Below, piece by piece: positions 35,789 through 45,719 of a DNA stretch of 64,000 nt (its first letter is position 1; every line of letters starts with the position of its first letter). The DNA lies in NCBI GenBank assembly GCA_902362725.1, contig CABIXM010000019.1:1-64000 (forward strand), given 5' to 3'. Below the pieces are notes generated by a model. The model saw only the letters and a list, made by a program, of their open reading frames with translations, had not been told where the DNA came from and made no database searches. This DNA comes from Clostridiaceae bacterium (GTDB taxonomy: Bacteria; Bacillota; Clostridia; Lachnospirales; Lachnospiraceae). The position numbers and the translations under genes are program-made.

Positions 35789-38700
35789 GCGTCAGATGGA
35801 CCGAGGAACAGAAAAAAGTCATCGATGTGAGAGATAAAAATGTGCTGGTCTCGGCTGCAGCCGGTTCCGGTAAGACGGCGGTTCTGGTGGAGCGGATTCT
35901 TTCTCTGGTCTGCGGCGAGGGGGAAAATGAGTCGCCCCTGGATGTGGACCGGCTTCTTGTGGTGACCTTTACGAAAGCGGCTGCCGCGGAGATGCGGGAA
36001 CGGGTGGGTCTGGCTCTGGAGAAGCGCCTGGAGGCGGAACCGGAAAATGAGCATCTGCAGAAGCAGCAGACACTGATTCACAGCGCCCAGATTACGACCA
36101 TCGACAGCTTTTGTCAGTATGTGATTCGAAATTATTTTCATCAGATTGATCTGGATCCGGCCTTTCGTATCGGAGACGAGGGTGAGTTGAAGCTACTGAA
36201 AGGCGATGTGGTGAGGGAGCTTTTGGAGGAGCGTTACGCCGCGGAGGATCCGGAGGAGCGGGCCAGGTTTATAGAGTTCGTGGAAGCTTATGCCACCGGA
36301 AAGAGCGATGTGGGCATTGAAAATCTGATTTTGCAGCTCTACGAGTTTGCGGTCAGCTATCCCTACCCAAAGCGCTGGCTGACGGAGTGCATGGAGCCCT
36401 ATCGGGCGCAGACAGAGAACGCGCTGGAAGACAGCCCTTGGATGCGTTATTTGCTGGATTATGTCAACCAGACATTTGCGGATCTGGAGCAGGAGCTGTA
36501 TCGGATGATCGGGATCTGTAGGCTGCCGGGCGGGCCGTATCTGTATGAGGATGCGGTGCAGGCGGATTTGATTCAGGTGCAGGAGCTGAAAGCCTGCCGG
36601 GGCTATGAGGAGATCCGGGAGCGGCTGGAGAGCCTTTCCTTCGCGCGGCTTTCCGCGAAGAAGGATCCGAATGTGGAGGAAGAGCGGAAGAACCAGATCA
36701 AAGCCTTCCGGGAGGGCATGAAAAAGAGCCTGAAGGATCTGAAGGAGAAGTTTTTTAACCTGCCTTTGGCGGGCGTGCAGGAGGTCATTCGGAAAGCCGC
36801 GCCGACCACGGAGGTACTGCTTTCTCTGACGGCGGAATTCGCGGATCGGTATCAGGAGAAGAAGCGGCTGAAAAATCTGGCGGATTTTCCGGATCTGGAG
36901 CATCTGGCACTGGAGATTCTGGTGGAAGATGTGGAGACCGGAGAGGATGGCGGGCTTAAGATTGTGCCCACGGACGCGGCGCGGGAGCTGTCCGCCCGGT
37001 ACGCACAGATTATGATCGACGAATATCAGGACAGTAACCTGATTCAGGAGATTATTCTGAACAGCGTAAGCCGCGGGCAGGGAGTCCCCAATGTGTTCAT
37101 GGTGGGGGACGTGAAGCAGAGCATCTACCGTTTCCGCCTGGCTCGGCCGGAGCTTTTTATGGAGAAATATCACACCTATCCCCAGACAGACGAGGGGACG
37201 GAGATCCGGATCGATCTGCATAAGAATTTCCGAAGCCGGAAAGAGGTGCTGGACGGGACGAACTATGTCTTTGAGAAGCTGATGACGGAAGCTGTGGGCG
37301 GCATTACCTATGACAGCGCGGCGGCGCTGTATCTGGGAGCGCAGATGCCGGAGCCGGATATAGAGACAGCCTCAGAAAAATGTATTCGGGGAAATGATAT
37401 TGAACGAGAGAATATAAGCGAAACTTCGCTGGAAAATGAGAGAAAATCTCAAATTAACAGACCAGAACTTTTATTGTTAGAGAAAAATAAGGATGCCCTG
37501 CCCGAGGCAGAAGACACCGACCAGGCGGAACTGACGGACCGGGAGATGGAGGCTCATGCGGCAGCCGATTGCATCCGCCGGATCATGGGCGAAGGAAAGG
37601 TCTGGGATCGGGACGCAGGCGATTTCCGGCCGGTGCACTATGGGGATATCGTGATTCTGCTCCGCAGTCTGACGGGCTGGGGAGACGTCTATGCCCGGGT
37701 GTTGAACGCGGCGGGGATTCCGGCCCATACAGAATCCCGGACAGGCTATTTTACCACGATAGAGATTCAGACTCTGTTGAATCTTCTTCGCATCGTGGAT
37801 AATCCCAGACAGGATATCCCGCTGGCTGCGGTGCTGAAATCCATGATTGGCGGCTTTACGGATGTGGAGCTGGCAAAGATCAAGAGCGCGTATCCGGATG
37901 TGAAGTTTCATGAGGCGTGTAGAAAGTATGCAGAAAAGAAAGAGAAGGAAAATGTAAAAGGGAAGGATGCGGAGTGCACAATAGAAGTACAAATCCAGGA
38001 GAAACTTCAGACTTTCTTCCATAACCTCCGCATCTACCGCCAGCGCGCCGAATTTCTTCCCATCCACGAGCTCATCGAGGAGCTTCTGGAAACTACCGGA
38101 TACGGAGATTACCTGGCGGCGGAGCCGGCGGGGGCCCAGCGGGAGGCCAATGTGCGGATGCTCATTGAGCGGGCCATCGCCTTTGAAAAGACCAGCTACC
38201 GGGGACTGTTCCATTTTGTAAGGTATATGGAGCAGCTGCAGAGCTATAACGAAGATTTCGGTGAGGCAGGCATTCTGGGTGAAAATGAGGATGCGGTACG
38301 CATCATGACTATCCACAAGAGCAAGGGCCTGGAATTCCCCATCGTCATTGTGGCCGGCCTGGGCAAAAGCTTCAACCGCCAGGACATTCGGAGCCGGGTG
38401 GTGATTCACCCGGAGCTGGGCGTGGGCGTAGACTGGGTGGACGCGGCGATGCGTACCCGTACCGCTTCGCTTCCCAAGCGGGTTCTGCAAAAGGCCCTGG
38501 ATCTGGAGATGCTGGGCGAGGAGCTGCGGGTTCTCTATGTGGCATTTACCAGAGCGAAGGAAAAGCTGATTCTCCTGGGAAGCGCGGCAAAGCTGGAGGA
38601 GAAAAAGCAGAAAAGCCTGTCCTTCCGGACGATTTCCACGGCGGGAACCTATCTGGACTGGGTGCTTCCGGCGGCAGCAGGATCGGAAGACAGTCCCTTT

Positions 38701-39546
38701 GCAGTAGAAGAAGTGGCGCTGGAAGGACAGACTGAAGAAGCACTGACCCGGCAGATTTTGCAGGAGGAACAGCGGGAGGCCTTCCTGCGGCCGGAGGAGC
38801 TTCCGGGAACAGACGAAGCGTATGCGAAGATTCTGGAGGAGCAGCTGTCCTATGTCTATCCGTGGCAGGATGACATTTCTCTGCGTGGTAAATTCAGCGT
38901 ATCCGAGCTGAAGAAAATGGGACAGACCGAGGAGGAAGATGAGGATACCCTGCTCTATCCGGCGGAAGAAATTGTGCCTTATATTCCGCGGTTTATGTCA
39001 GACAAAGAGCCGGTCAGCGGAGCAGCCAGAGGTACGGCTTATCACCGGGCGCTGGAATGTCTGGATTTCAGGGGACTGTACCATTCGGAAAAGGTGAAGG
39101 AAGGACTGGAGCAGTTGGTGGAGGAAGGACGTATGACCCGGGAGCAGGCGGATGTGGTGCGCCCCTACGATATCTATGCCTTCGCCCAGACGCCGTTGGC
39201 GAAACGCATGAGCGCGGCCCGGGACCGAAAGGAATTCCATACAGAACAGCCCTTTGTGATTCAGATGGCTGCCAGGGAGCTGGAGATTGGCTGCGGAAGC
39301 GACGAGCCGGTATTGATTCAGGGAATCATCGACGCCTGGTTTTATGAGGAGAATGAACATGGGGAAAACGAGATCGTGGTTGTGGATTACAAGACCGATT
39401 TCGTGAAGGACGGTGGAGAACTTCTGAAAAAGTACAGGAAGCAGCTGGATTATTATGAGCTGACCCTGGAACGGCTCACCGGAAAACGGGTGAAGGAAAA
39501 GATCATCTATTCCTTCTGCCTGAAAGAAGAGATTCAAGTAGAGTAA
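35785..39546 (+). CDS. addA: ATP-dependent helicase/nuclease subunit A
   Basis: 1253 residues from a GTG overlapping addB. UvrD-type helicase: Q motif WTEEQKKVID, Walker A AAAGSGKTAV (about 27), Walker B MIDEYQDSN (about 410), GDVKQSIYRFR, and motif VI VAFTRAKEKLIL. The C-terminal nuclease has the catalytic D-x-K pair in VVVDYKTDFV. It unwinds and degrades DNA ends together with AddB. Residues ~525-571 form an AT-rich low-complexity insert (RENISETSLENERKSQ) unlike its surroundings, probably a variable linker between helicase subdomains. Confidence 0.95.
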   Translation: MSVRWTEEQKKVIDVRDKNVLVSAAAGSGKTAVLVERILSLVCGEGENESPLDVDRLLVVTFTKAAAAEMRERVGLALEKRLEAEPENEHLQKQQTLIHSAQITTIDSFCQYVIRNYFHQIDLDPAFRIGDEGELKLLKGDVVRELLEERYAAEDPEERARFIEFVEAYATGKSDVGIENLILQLYEFAVSYPYPKRWLTECMEPYRAQTENALEDSPWMRYLLDYVNQTFADLEQELYRMIGICRLPGGPYLYEDAVQADLIQVQELKACRGYEEIRERLESLSFARLSAKKDPNVEEERKNQIKAFREGMKKSLKDLKEKFFNLPLAGVQEVIRKAAPTTEVLLSLTAEFADRYQEKKRLKNLADFPDLEHLALEILVEDVETGEDGGLKIVPTDAARELSARYAQIMIDEYQDSNLIQEIILNSVSRGQGVPNVFMVGDVKQSIYRFRLARPELFMEKYHTYPQTDEGTEIRIDLHKNFRSRKEVLDGTNYVFEKLMTEAVGGITYDSAAALYLGAQMPEPDIETASEKCIRGNDIERENISETSLENERKSQINRPELLLLEKNKDALPEAEDTDQAELTDREMEAHAAADCIRRIMGEGKVWDRDAGDFRPVHYGDIVILLRSLTGWGDVYARVLNAAGIPAHTESRTGYFTTIEIQTLLNLLRIVDNPRQDIPLAAVLKSMIGGFTDVELAKIKSAYPDVKFHEACRKYAEKKEKENVKGKDAECTIEVQIQEKLQTFFHNLRIYRQRAEFLPIHELIEELLETTGYGDYLAAEPAGAQREANVRMLIERAIAFEKTSYRGLFHFVRYMEQLQSYNEDFGEAGILGENEDAVRIMTIHKSKGLEFPIVIVAGLGKSFNRQDIRSRVVIHPELGVGVDWVDAAMRTRTASLPKRVLQKALDLEMLGEELRVLYVAFTRAKEKLILLGSAAKLEEKKQKSLSFRTISTAGTYLDWVLPAAAGSEDSPFAVEEVALEGQTEEALTRQILQEEQREAFLRPEELPGTDEAYAKILEEQLSYVYPWQDDISLRGKFSVSELKKMGQTEEEDEDTLLYPAEEIVPYIPRFMSDKEPVSGAARGTAYHRALECLDFRGLYHSEKVKEGLEQLVEEGRMTREQADVVRPYDIYAFAQTPLAKRMSAARDRKEFHTEQPFVIQMAARELEIGCGSDEPVLIQGIIDAWFYEENEHGENEIVVVDYKTDFVKDGGELLKKYRKQLDYYELTLERLTGKRVKEKIIYSFCLKEEIQVE

Positions 39547-39572
39547 AAGAACCGTAAGCGGGTGTTCTATAG

Positions 39573-39601
39573 TTGAACCGGCTTTCCTAAATGTGTATAA
39601 T
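39573..39601 (+). promoter_or_regulatory. Promoter of the lemA/AAA pair
   Basis: TTGAAC (39573-39578), 17-bp spacer, TATAAT (39596-39601), 38 bases before the LemA-like start. Confidence 0.65.
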
Positions 39602-39638
39602 GGATGGGACAGCTAAGAAAACGAAGGAGGAGATTCAC

Positions 39639-40289
39639 ATGAAAAAATCAAATGTGCTTATGGGCTTAGTGCAGCTCATGGGGGCAATTATTTTGGGGTG
39701 GATTCTGTGGCTCTTTATTTTTGCGTCCATCATACCGGAAGAACAGGAGATCAGCAATTTTCAAAGCGGCATTTCCATTTTGCTGGGAGCGGTAACGGGT
39801 GTTCTGGTGCTGATGATCATTAAGTATAATGGCGCTCACAGAGCACAGCAGACAGCCAGAAAAGCGCTCAGTGACATAAAGGTTTATGAGGAAAAATCAG
39901 ATCGCCTGCTGGATAAGGCAAACCGAGTGGCAGATAAATATATGAAGCATGAGAAAAAAATTTATACCGGTATCGAAGAAGCCAGAAACCAGGGAAAGGG
40001 AATGGTGATAAAAATTCGAAATGGTTCGGAATTTCAGCAGGCAGTCGAAAAATTTCCGGAGCTGCGTTCCAATGAGAATATACAGCTGCTTCTCCGTCAG
40101 ATCCGTGAATGTGAAAATGGACTGGCAGGACAGAAGCTGACATATAACACCTGTGTGGGAAATTATAATGTGGCGATTCACAGTTTCCCATTTAGTATCA
40201 TTCGTAATGTATGCGGATTTGAAAATATGGAATTTTACAAGGATAGCGGAGACGGGGAATTGATCTCAGACGAAGCACTCGGAATTTAA
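39639..40289 (+). CDS. LemA-family membrane protein
   Basis: 216 residues. The start ATG at 39639 is preceded by AAGGAGG. Two hydrophobic helices (residues 5-28 and 38-58) are followed by a charged helical bundle ending in the LemA-type motif: PELRSNENIQLLLRQIRECE, then TYNTCVGNYNVAIHSFP. LemA proteins are membrane-anchored helical scaffolds of unclear role. The usual protein has one N-terminal helix; here there appear to be two. It precedes a Lon-like AAA+ ATPase by 28 bases, with which it probably forms a functional pair. Confidence 0.75.
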   Translation: MKKSNVLMGLVQLMGAIILGWILWLFIFASIIPEEQEISNFQSGISILLGAVTGVLVLMIIKYNGAHRAQQTARKALSDIKVYEEKSDRLLDKANRVADKYMKHEKKIYTGIEEARNQGKGMVIKIRNGSEFQQAVEKFPELRSNENIQLLLRQIRECENGLAGQKLTYNTCVGNYNVAIHSFPFSIIRNVCGFENMEFYKDSGDGELISDEALGI

Positions 40290-40317
40290 ATAAAAACAGA
40301 GATAGAGGAGTAACGAC

Positions 40318-41805
40318 ATGCCAGTATTTGATTTTAACAGCGCCCCTGCGGGAGCACCGAAGGAGCCGGAGTGCACCTATACCACATATCGTACCAATGC
40401 GGGAGAAGCCAGCGCGGAAAAACCGATTCTGCTGCTGGACAATCAAAAGCGCCGGTGGGATCATCATTCCTGCGGCGTATTTACCAACCCGGCTAAGCAG
40501 ACAGCCTTTGAATTCAAGGAAGAGGATGGAAAATTCAACGCGGATATTCTGCTGATTGACGCCCGTTTTGTAAGTCTGATCAAATGGCTGGGCGAGCATC
40601 AGATTCATGTGCGCCTGTCCGGCACCAACCGGGAGGACGGTTATGCGGTATACAGGATCCGTGAGACAGCCTTCGGCGGCGGAACCAAGCTTTCCGCGGA
40701 GGACGGATTTTTACAGTTCATGATTGATCGGCTTTTTTCCAGCAATGCGCCTTCGGAGGAGGAGACGGACGAAGATCGGGACGAGGTCGGCGACGATATG
40801 AAGCTGACCAGCCTTCAGAGTATCACGGACTTCATGACCTGCGCAGGCTGTACCCTGCCGGACAATATTCAGCTCTGGGCCAGAAGAAACCTGGCTGTGG
40901 CCCGCTCCCATGAGGTATCGCCTGAGGAGAAGCGCCACGCCCAGAGAGCCCTGTCCATCATGATGAATATTCAGTGGAAGAGTAATTATTTTGAGGCAAT
41001 TGATCCGACAGAGGCCCGCAGAATTCTCGATGAAGAGCTCTACGGCATGGAGAAAGTAAAGCAGCGCATTATCGAAACAATTATACAGATTAACCGTACC
41101 CATACCCTGCCCGCCTATGGTCTGCTTCTGGTGGGACCGGCCGGAACCGGAAAATCCCAGATTGCCTATGCGGTGGCGCGGATCCTGAAGCTGCCGTGGA
41201 CGACCCTGGATATGAGCTCCATCAACGATCCGGAGCAGCTGACCGGAAGCTCCCGTGTATACGCCAACGCGAAGCCGGGTATTATCATGGAAGCATTTTC
41301 CATGTCGGGCGAATCCAACCTGGTATTCATCATCAATGAGCTGGACAAGGCCAACGCCGGAAAGGGCAACGGCAACCCGGCGGATGTGCTGCTGACGCTG
41401 CTGGATAACCTGGGCTTCACCGATAACTATATGGAGTGTATGGTGCCCACCGTAGGCGTGTACCCCATTGCCACAGCAAATGATAAGAGCCAGATCAGCG
41501 CGCCGCTGATGTCCCGGTTTGCGGTGATTGATATTCCGGATTATACGGAGGAGGAGAAAAAGGTAATCTTTTCCAGATTCGCGCTGCCGAAGGTACTGAA
41601 GCGGATGAGCCTCCGGGAGGACGAGTGCATCGTGACGCCGGAGGGCCTGGACGCGGTCATTGCCAGGTATGCGGACACCACCGGTATCCGTGATCTGGAG
41701 CAGGCGGCGGAGCATATCGCGGCCAACGCACTGTACCAGATCGAGGTTAATGGAGTAAAAGCCGTGCAGTTTGACGCGCAGATGGTGAATGAACTGCTGG
41801 GATAA
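40318..41805 (+). CDS. Lon-type AAA+ ATPase without a protease domain
   Basis: 495 residues. Residues ~1-160 are a family-specific N-terminal region I do not recognise. From ~230 the sequence follows the Lon ATPase module: LDEELYGMEKVKQRIIE, Walker A GPAGTGKS (about 272), Walker B-like VFIINELDKA (about 336), sensor-1 ATAND, arginine finger LMSRFAV, and lid TGIRDLEQ. The Lon Ser-Lys protease domain is absent; the protein ends at the lid. The Walker B Asp is replaced by Asn (NE instead of DE), which may slow hydrolysis. It is likely a remodelling ATPase working with the upstream LemA-like protein. RBS AGAGGAG. Confidence 0.75.
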   Translation: MPVFDFNSAPAGAPKEPECTYTTYRTNAGEASAEKPILLLDNQKRRWDHHSCGVFTNPAKQTAFEFKEEDGKFNADILLIDARFVSLIKWLGEHQIHVRLSGTNREDGYAVYRIRETAFGGGTKLSAEDGFLQFMIDRLFSSNAPSEEETDEDRDEVGDDMKLTSLQSITDFMTCAGCTLPDNIQLWARRNLAVARSHEVSPEEKRHAQRALSIMMNIQWKSNYFEAIDPTEARRILDEELYGMEKVKQRIIETIIQINRTHTLPAYGLLLVGPAGTGKSQIAYAVARILKLPWTTLDMSSINDPEQLTGSSRVYANAKPGIIMEAFSMSGESNLVFIINELDKANAGKGNGNPADVLLTLLDNLGFTDNYMECMVPTVGVYPIATANDKSQISAPLMSRFAVIDIPDYTEEEKKVIFSRFALPKVLKRMSLREDECIVTPEGLDAVIARYADTTGIRDLEQAAEHIAANALYQIEVNGVKAVQFDAQMVNELLG

Positions 41806-41837
41806 TTGATAATTTCATAAAGATTTTCAGACGAAAG

Positions 41838-41880
41838 ATGACGCAGAGTACCCGGGAACGGGGAAACTGCGTCATTTTAA
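41838..41880. terminator. Terminator between the AAA gene and rpiR-type gene
   Basis: ATGACGCAG (41838-41846) pairs with CTGCGTCAT (41867-41875), with an inner CCCG/CGGG stem. T residues follow on the plus strand; being symmetric it may serve both convergent genes. Confidence 0.75.
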
Positions 41881-41894
41881 TCTAAGAAATAAAC

Positions 41895-42746
41895 TTAATT
41901 TTCTCTGGTATAGGAAATCGCGTGCCGGATCTTTTTCAAGGATTCGTGGGCTCCTTCTTCATTGTGGAACATGATCATCACAAAAAGGGCGTCCATGATG
42001 CACAGCTGCGACAGGCGGCTGGACAGAGATTCCGAGCGCCAGGTAATCTCCTCCGCTGTGGATACCAGTACGATATCTGCCATTTTGGCCAGAGGGGAAA
42101 GTGGGTAACTGGTCAGGACGATAAGCTTCGCCCCGTTTTCCTTCGCAAGCCTTGCGATAGCCAGCGTATCCTTGTTGAGGCCGGTATGGGAAATGAGAAA
42201 CGCGCAGTCCTTTTCCGTGAGCAGACCCGCATTCATCAGCTGCAAATGATAATCCGAAGCATACCCGCAGGGAATGGGACTTCGCAGAAACTTGTGGTAG
42301 CTGTCGAAAGCCACAGCATTGGAGCCGCCGATACCGAAAAACCAGACCCGGTCTGCACTGCTCATGAGAGCGGCGGCCTTCTGAAACTGTCCGCCCTGGG
42401 CAATATGCCGGGTATCCTCCAGAGCCTTGATACTGGAGTCGAAGACTTTCTGCAGCATGGCGTCCGGGCTGTCCTGTTCGGAAATCTTCTCATGAATGGA
42501 GATTTCGGAATCAAATTCCTCAGTCAGCAGATTGACCTTGAAGTCCTTAAAGCCGTCGTAGCCCAGTTTTTTGGTAAATTGATAGACGGTAGAATCAGCG
42601 ACTCCCAGATTATGGGCCAGATCGCTGATGCTGCTTCGGGAAACCAGCTTGATGTTGGCAAGAATATAGTCGGCAATTTGTTTTTCTTTTGGGTTCATAT
42701 CGCGGTAAGTACTTTTAATCCGCATTTTTACAGTAAGATGATTCAT
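41895..42746 (-). CDS. RpiR-family transcriptional regulator
   Basis: 283 residues. An N-terminal winged helix (NPKEKQIADYILAN, then SISDLAHNLGVADSTVYQFTKKLGYDGF) is followed by a SIS sugar-phosphate-binding domain (FFGIGGSNAVAFDSYHKF, LISHTGLNKDTLAIARLAK). The start at 42746 has GGAGA 5 bases upstream; the frame is open much further but that part overlaps the promoter region and gnd on the other strand. It is divergent from gnd, so it probably senses a sugar phosphate such as 6-phosphogluconate and controls gnd and itself. This is an inference from position. Confidence 0.85.
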   Translation of the reverse strand: MNHLTVKMRIKSTYRDMNPKEKQIADYILANIKLVSRSSISDLAHNLGVADSTVYQFTKKLGYDGFKDFKVNLLTEEFDSEISIHEKISEQDSPDAMLQKVFDSSIKALEDTRHIAQGGQFQKAAALMSSADRVWFFGIGGSNAVAFDSYHKFLRSPIPCGYASDYHLQLMNAGLLTEKDCAFLISHTGLNKDTLAIARLAKENGAKLIVLTSYPLSPLAKMADIVLVSTAEEITWRSESLSSRLSQLCIMDALFVMIMFHNEEGAHESLKKIRHAISYTREN

Positions 42747-42825
42747 GGCAGTCTCCATTTTCCGTACATTCTTTTTTAAGAGTAGCATAAAAAAAGGATT
42801 CTGTAAATCGAAAAAAGTTTTTTTA

Positions 42826-42863
42826 GAAATATTATTTACAAAAAAATATTTTTCTGATATAGT
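42826..42863 (+). promoter_or_regulatory. gnd promoter with overlapping inverted repeat
   Basis: TTTACA (42835-42840), 17-bp spacer, TATAGT (42858-42863). AGAAATATT to the left and AATATTTTTCT in the spacer form an imperfect inverted repeat around the -35 box, a plausible site for the divergent RpiR regulator. Confidence 0.55.
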
Positions 42864-42906
42864 GAGGACACAAAAAGAAAATACCATGGAAAGAAGGAGA
42901 ATTACG

Positions 42907-44358
42907 ATGAAAAAGGCGGATATCGGACTGATTGGACTGGCGGTTATGGGCGAAAATCTGGTGATGAACATGGAATCCAGAGGTTTTACCGTGGCGGTAT
43001 ATAACCGCAGTACAGAAAAGGTGGACAATTTTGTAAATGGCCGTGGAAAGGGAAAGCATATCATTGGCTGTAAAAGTATCGGGGAGCTGGTGGAGAATCT
43101 GGAGCGTCCGCGCAAAATCATGCTGATGATTCGCGCCGGAGAAGCTGTGGATCATATGATTGCGCAGCTGGTACCGGTGTTGGAAGAGGGCGATATCATC
43201 ATTGACGGCGGCAATTCTTATTTCAAGGATACGATTCGAAGAACCAGGGAGCTCACGGAAAAAGGACTCTGCTATATTGGAACCGGCGTGTCCGGCGGCG
43301 AGGAGGGAGCCCTTCATGGTCCCTGCCTGATGCCCGGCGGAAATCCGCAGGCCTGGGAGGCAGTCAAACCGATTTTTATGGCCATCAGCGCGAAGGTGGA
43401 CGGCGATGTTCCCTGCTGCGAATGGATTGGCGACGATGGAGCAGGTCATTTTGTAAAGATGGTTCATAATGGAATCGAGTATGGCGATATGCAGCTGATC
43501 TGCGAGGCCTACCAGCTCATGCGCGACGGTCTGGGCATGACGCCGGATGAGATGCACGAGGTCTTCGCAAAATGGAATGAGACGGAGCTTGACAGCTATC
43601 TGATGGAGATTACCCGGGATATTCTGGGCTTCCGGGATGAGAAGGGCGAAGCCGTGGTCGATCAGATTCTGGATACGGCAGGCCAGAAGGGAACTGGAAA
43701 ATGGACCAGCGAATCTGCGCTGGAGGAGGGCATTCCGCTGACGCTGATCAGCGAGGCAGTGTCGGCCCGCTGCGTGGCTGCCCGGAAGGAGGAGCGCATG
43801 GAGGCGTCCGCTGCCTACGGAAGAAAATGCGGAAAAATCATCGAAGACAAAAAAACTTTTGTAGAACAGATTCGAAAAGCCCTTTACGCCGCAAAAATCA
43901 TTTCCTACGCCCAGGGATATTCTCTGATGAAAACGGCTGCGGAGCATTATGGCTGGAAGCTGAACTACGGCGATATCGCGCTGATCTGGCGGGGCGGCTG
44001 TATCATTCGAAGCGTGTTTCTGGGTAAAATCAAGGAAGCCTATGATAAGAACCCGGAGCTGCAGAACCTGATTCTGGATCCGTATTTCAAAGAAGCCATC
44101 GAATCCTCACTGGAATCCTGGAGAAAGGTGGTAGCTGCAGGCGCAATAAACGGAATTCCGCTTCCGGCCATGAGCGCGGCTCTGTTCTGGTTCGACAGTT
44201 ATACCTGTGAAAACCTTCCGGCCAATCTGCTGCAGGCCCAGAGAGATTATTTCGGCGCGCATTGCTATGAGCGGATCGACAGCCCGAGGGGTCAGATGTT
44301 CCATACGAACTGGACCGGACATTCCGGAAGTACGGCAGCCGGAAGCTATAACGTCTGA
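42907..44358 (+). CDS. gnd: 6-phosphogluconate dehydrogenase, decarboxylating
   Basis: 483 residues. The N-terminal Rossmann domain has GLAVMGENLVMNM and the NADP-selecting NRSTEKV. The substrate motif GVSGGEEGALHGPCLMPGG and catalytic HFVKMVHNGIEYGDMQ follow. The C-terminal helical domain ends HTNWTGHSGSTAAGSYNV. It makes ribulose-5-phosphate, NADPH and CO2 in the oxidative pentose phosphate pathway. GAAGGAG precedes the ATG at 42907. Its last 13 bases overlap the end of the convergent MATE gene. Confidence 0.96.
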   Translation: MKKADIGLIGLAVMGENLVMNMESRGFTVAVYNRSTEKVDNFVNGRGKGKHIIGCKSIGELVENLERPRKIMLMIRAGEAVDHMIAQLVPVLEEGDIIIDGGNSYFKDTIRRTRELTEKGLCYIGTGVSGGEEGALHGPCLMPGGNPQAWEAVKPIFMAISAKVDGDVPCCEWIGDDGAGHFVKMVHNGIEYGDMQLICEAYQLMRDGLGMTPDEMHEVFAKWNETELDSYLMEITRDILGFRDEKGEAVVDQILDTAGQKGTGKWTSESALEEGIPLTLISEAVSARCVAARKEERMEASAAYGRKCGKIIEDKKTFVEQIRKALYAAKIISYAQGYSLMKTAAEHYGWKLNYGDIALIWRGGCIIRSVFLGKIKEAYDKNPELQNLILDPYFKEAIESSLESWRKVVAAGAINGIPLPAMSAALFWFDSYTCENLPANLLQAQRDYFGAHCYERIDSPRGQMFHTNWTGHSGSTAAGSYNV

Positions 44359-45719
44359 TTCTGCTTCATAGATTTTAATTCTGGCAGAACCGTCAGCAGC
44401 ATCACAAGGAAGCACAGACTTCCACCGATGACATTGCTGACAGGCTCTGCCAGGAAGACACCGTCGGTGCCGAGCCTCAGTCCGTAGGGAAGAAAATAGG
44501 TCAGCGGCACGACAATGATGACTTTTCGCAACAGAGAGAAGAATACAGCCTGCTTCTTTTTCCCCAGAGATTTGAACATGGTCTGGCCGATGTACTGGAG
44601 CAGCATGAAGATAAAGGCTGAAAAGTACAGTTTCAGGGCCGGAATGGTATCAGTCAGAAGGCTGGCATCAGAGCTGAAAATACTGATTAAAAAGTGAGGA
44701 GCGAAAAGAATCACAAGCCACATACTCAGCGTATAGATAAGTGCCATTACAGCCATAGTAATACTGGCCTGTTTTACCTGCTCCGGTCTGCGTGCACCGT
44801 AATTGTAGCTGATAACAGGTGAGGAGCCCTCTGTCATGGCATGGATAGGGGTTTCTACCATTTGCCGGATACTGGAAATGATCGTCATCACAGAGATGTA
44901 GATATCTCCGCCGGTCACGGCAAGCACGCTGTTGCAGCAGATGCTGACCAAGCTGTTGGTGAGCTGCATGATAAATCCGGCAGTTCCCAGGCTGACGATA
45001 TTAGCTGCGCAGGATCCGCAGTGCCGGATCTCTTCCGGGGTCAGAAACCGGATTTTGAATTCCGCTTTTTTACGAAGAAAATGCAGAACAAAGGAAGCTG
45101 ACAGAAACTGAGATATAATGGTAGCAATGGCTGCGCCGGGAGCGCCGAGTCTGAAGATAAAAATGAAAACCGGATCCAGAATCAGGTTGGCAGCGGCACC
45201 AATGACGACAGATAACATACCGGTCGTGGAATACCCCTGGGCGTTGATGAAAGGGTTCATCCCTGTGGTGAGCATGGAGGGAAAGGTTCCTAAAAGATAG
45301 ATCATCAGATAGGGGTACGCGTAAATGAGCGCACTGTCGGACGCTCCGAACAGCACCAGAATCGGCCGGGCGAATGCAAGACCGACTGCCATTAAAACCA
45401 GAGCGCAGACGGACAGCAGAAAGAACGCGGTATTGAGAAGCATGCCCGCCTGTTCCGGATCCTTACGACCTCGCGCAATGGAAAACAGGGGCGCGCCGCC
45501 GGTGCCGAAGAGATTGCTGAAGGCCGTGATGATGACGATGATCGGGAAGCACAGACCCACAGCACCCAGAGCGGCGGTTCCCACGCCCGGGATACGGGCG
45601 ATGTAGATACGGTCTACAATATTATAAAGCAGAGTCAGAAGCTGCGCCACCAGCATGGGCAGGGCGGCCTGCAGGATATTTTCGATTATTTTTCCATTTT
45701 CAAAATCAATGCGTTTCAT
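44346..45719 (-). CDS. MATE-family multidrug/cation exporter
   Basis: 457 residues, twelve membrane segments, with MATE repeats starting ILQAALPMLVAQLLTLLYNIVDRIYIARIPG and a second half beginning near ITMAVMALIYTLSM. The start at 45719 (MKRIDFENGK) is preceded by GAGGTGAT; the open frame extends 22 codons upstream without a ribosome site. It exports drugs or organic cations in exchange for Na or H. No neighbouring regulator points to a substrate. Its 3' end overlaps gnd by 13 bases in convergent orientation. Confidence 0.9.
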   Translation of the reverse strand: MKRIDFENGKIIENILQAALPMLVAQLLTLLYNIVDRIYIARIPGVGTAALGAVGLCFPIIVIITAFSNLFGTGGAPLFSIARGRKDPEQAGMLLNTAFFLLSVCALVLMAVGLAFARPILVLFGASDSALIYAYPYLMIYLLGTFPSMLTTGMNPFINAQGYSTTGMLSVVIGAAANLILDPVFIFIFRLGAPGAAIATIISQFLSASFVLHFLRKKAEFKIRFLTPEEIRHCGSCAANIVSLGTAGFIMQLTNSLVSICCNSVLAVTGGDIYISVMTIISSIRQMVETPIHAMTEGSSPVISYNYGARRPEQVKQASITMAVMALIYTLSMWLVILFAPHFLISIFSSDASLLTDTIPALKLYFSAFIFMLLQYIGQTMFKSLGKKKQAVFFSLLRKVIIVVPLTYFLPYGLRLGTDGVFLAEPVSNVIGGSLCFLVMLLTVLPELKSMKQNQTL

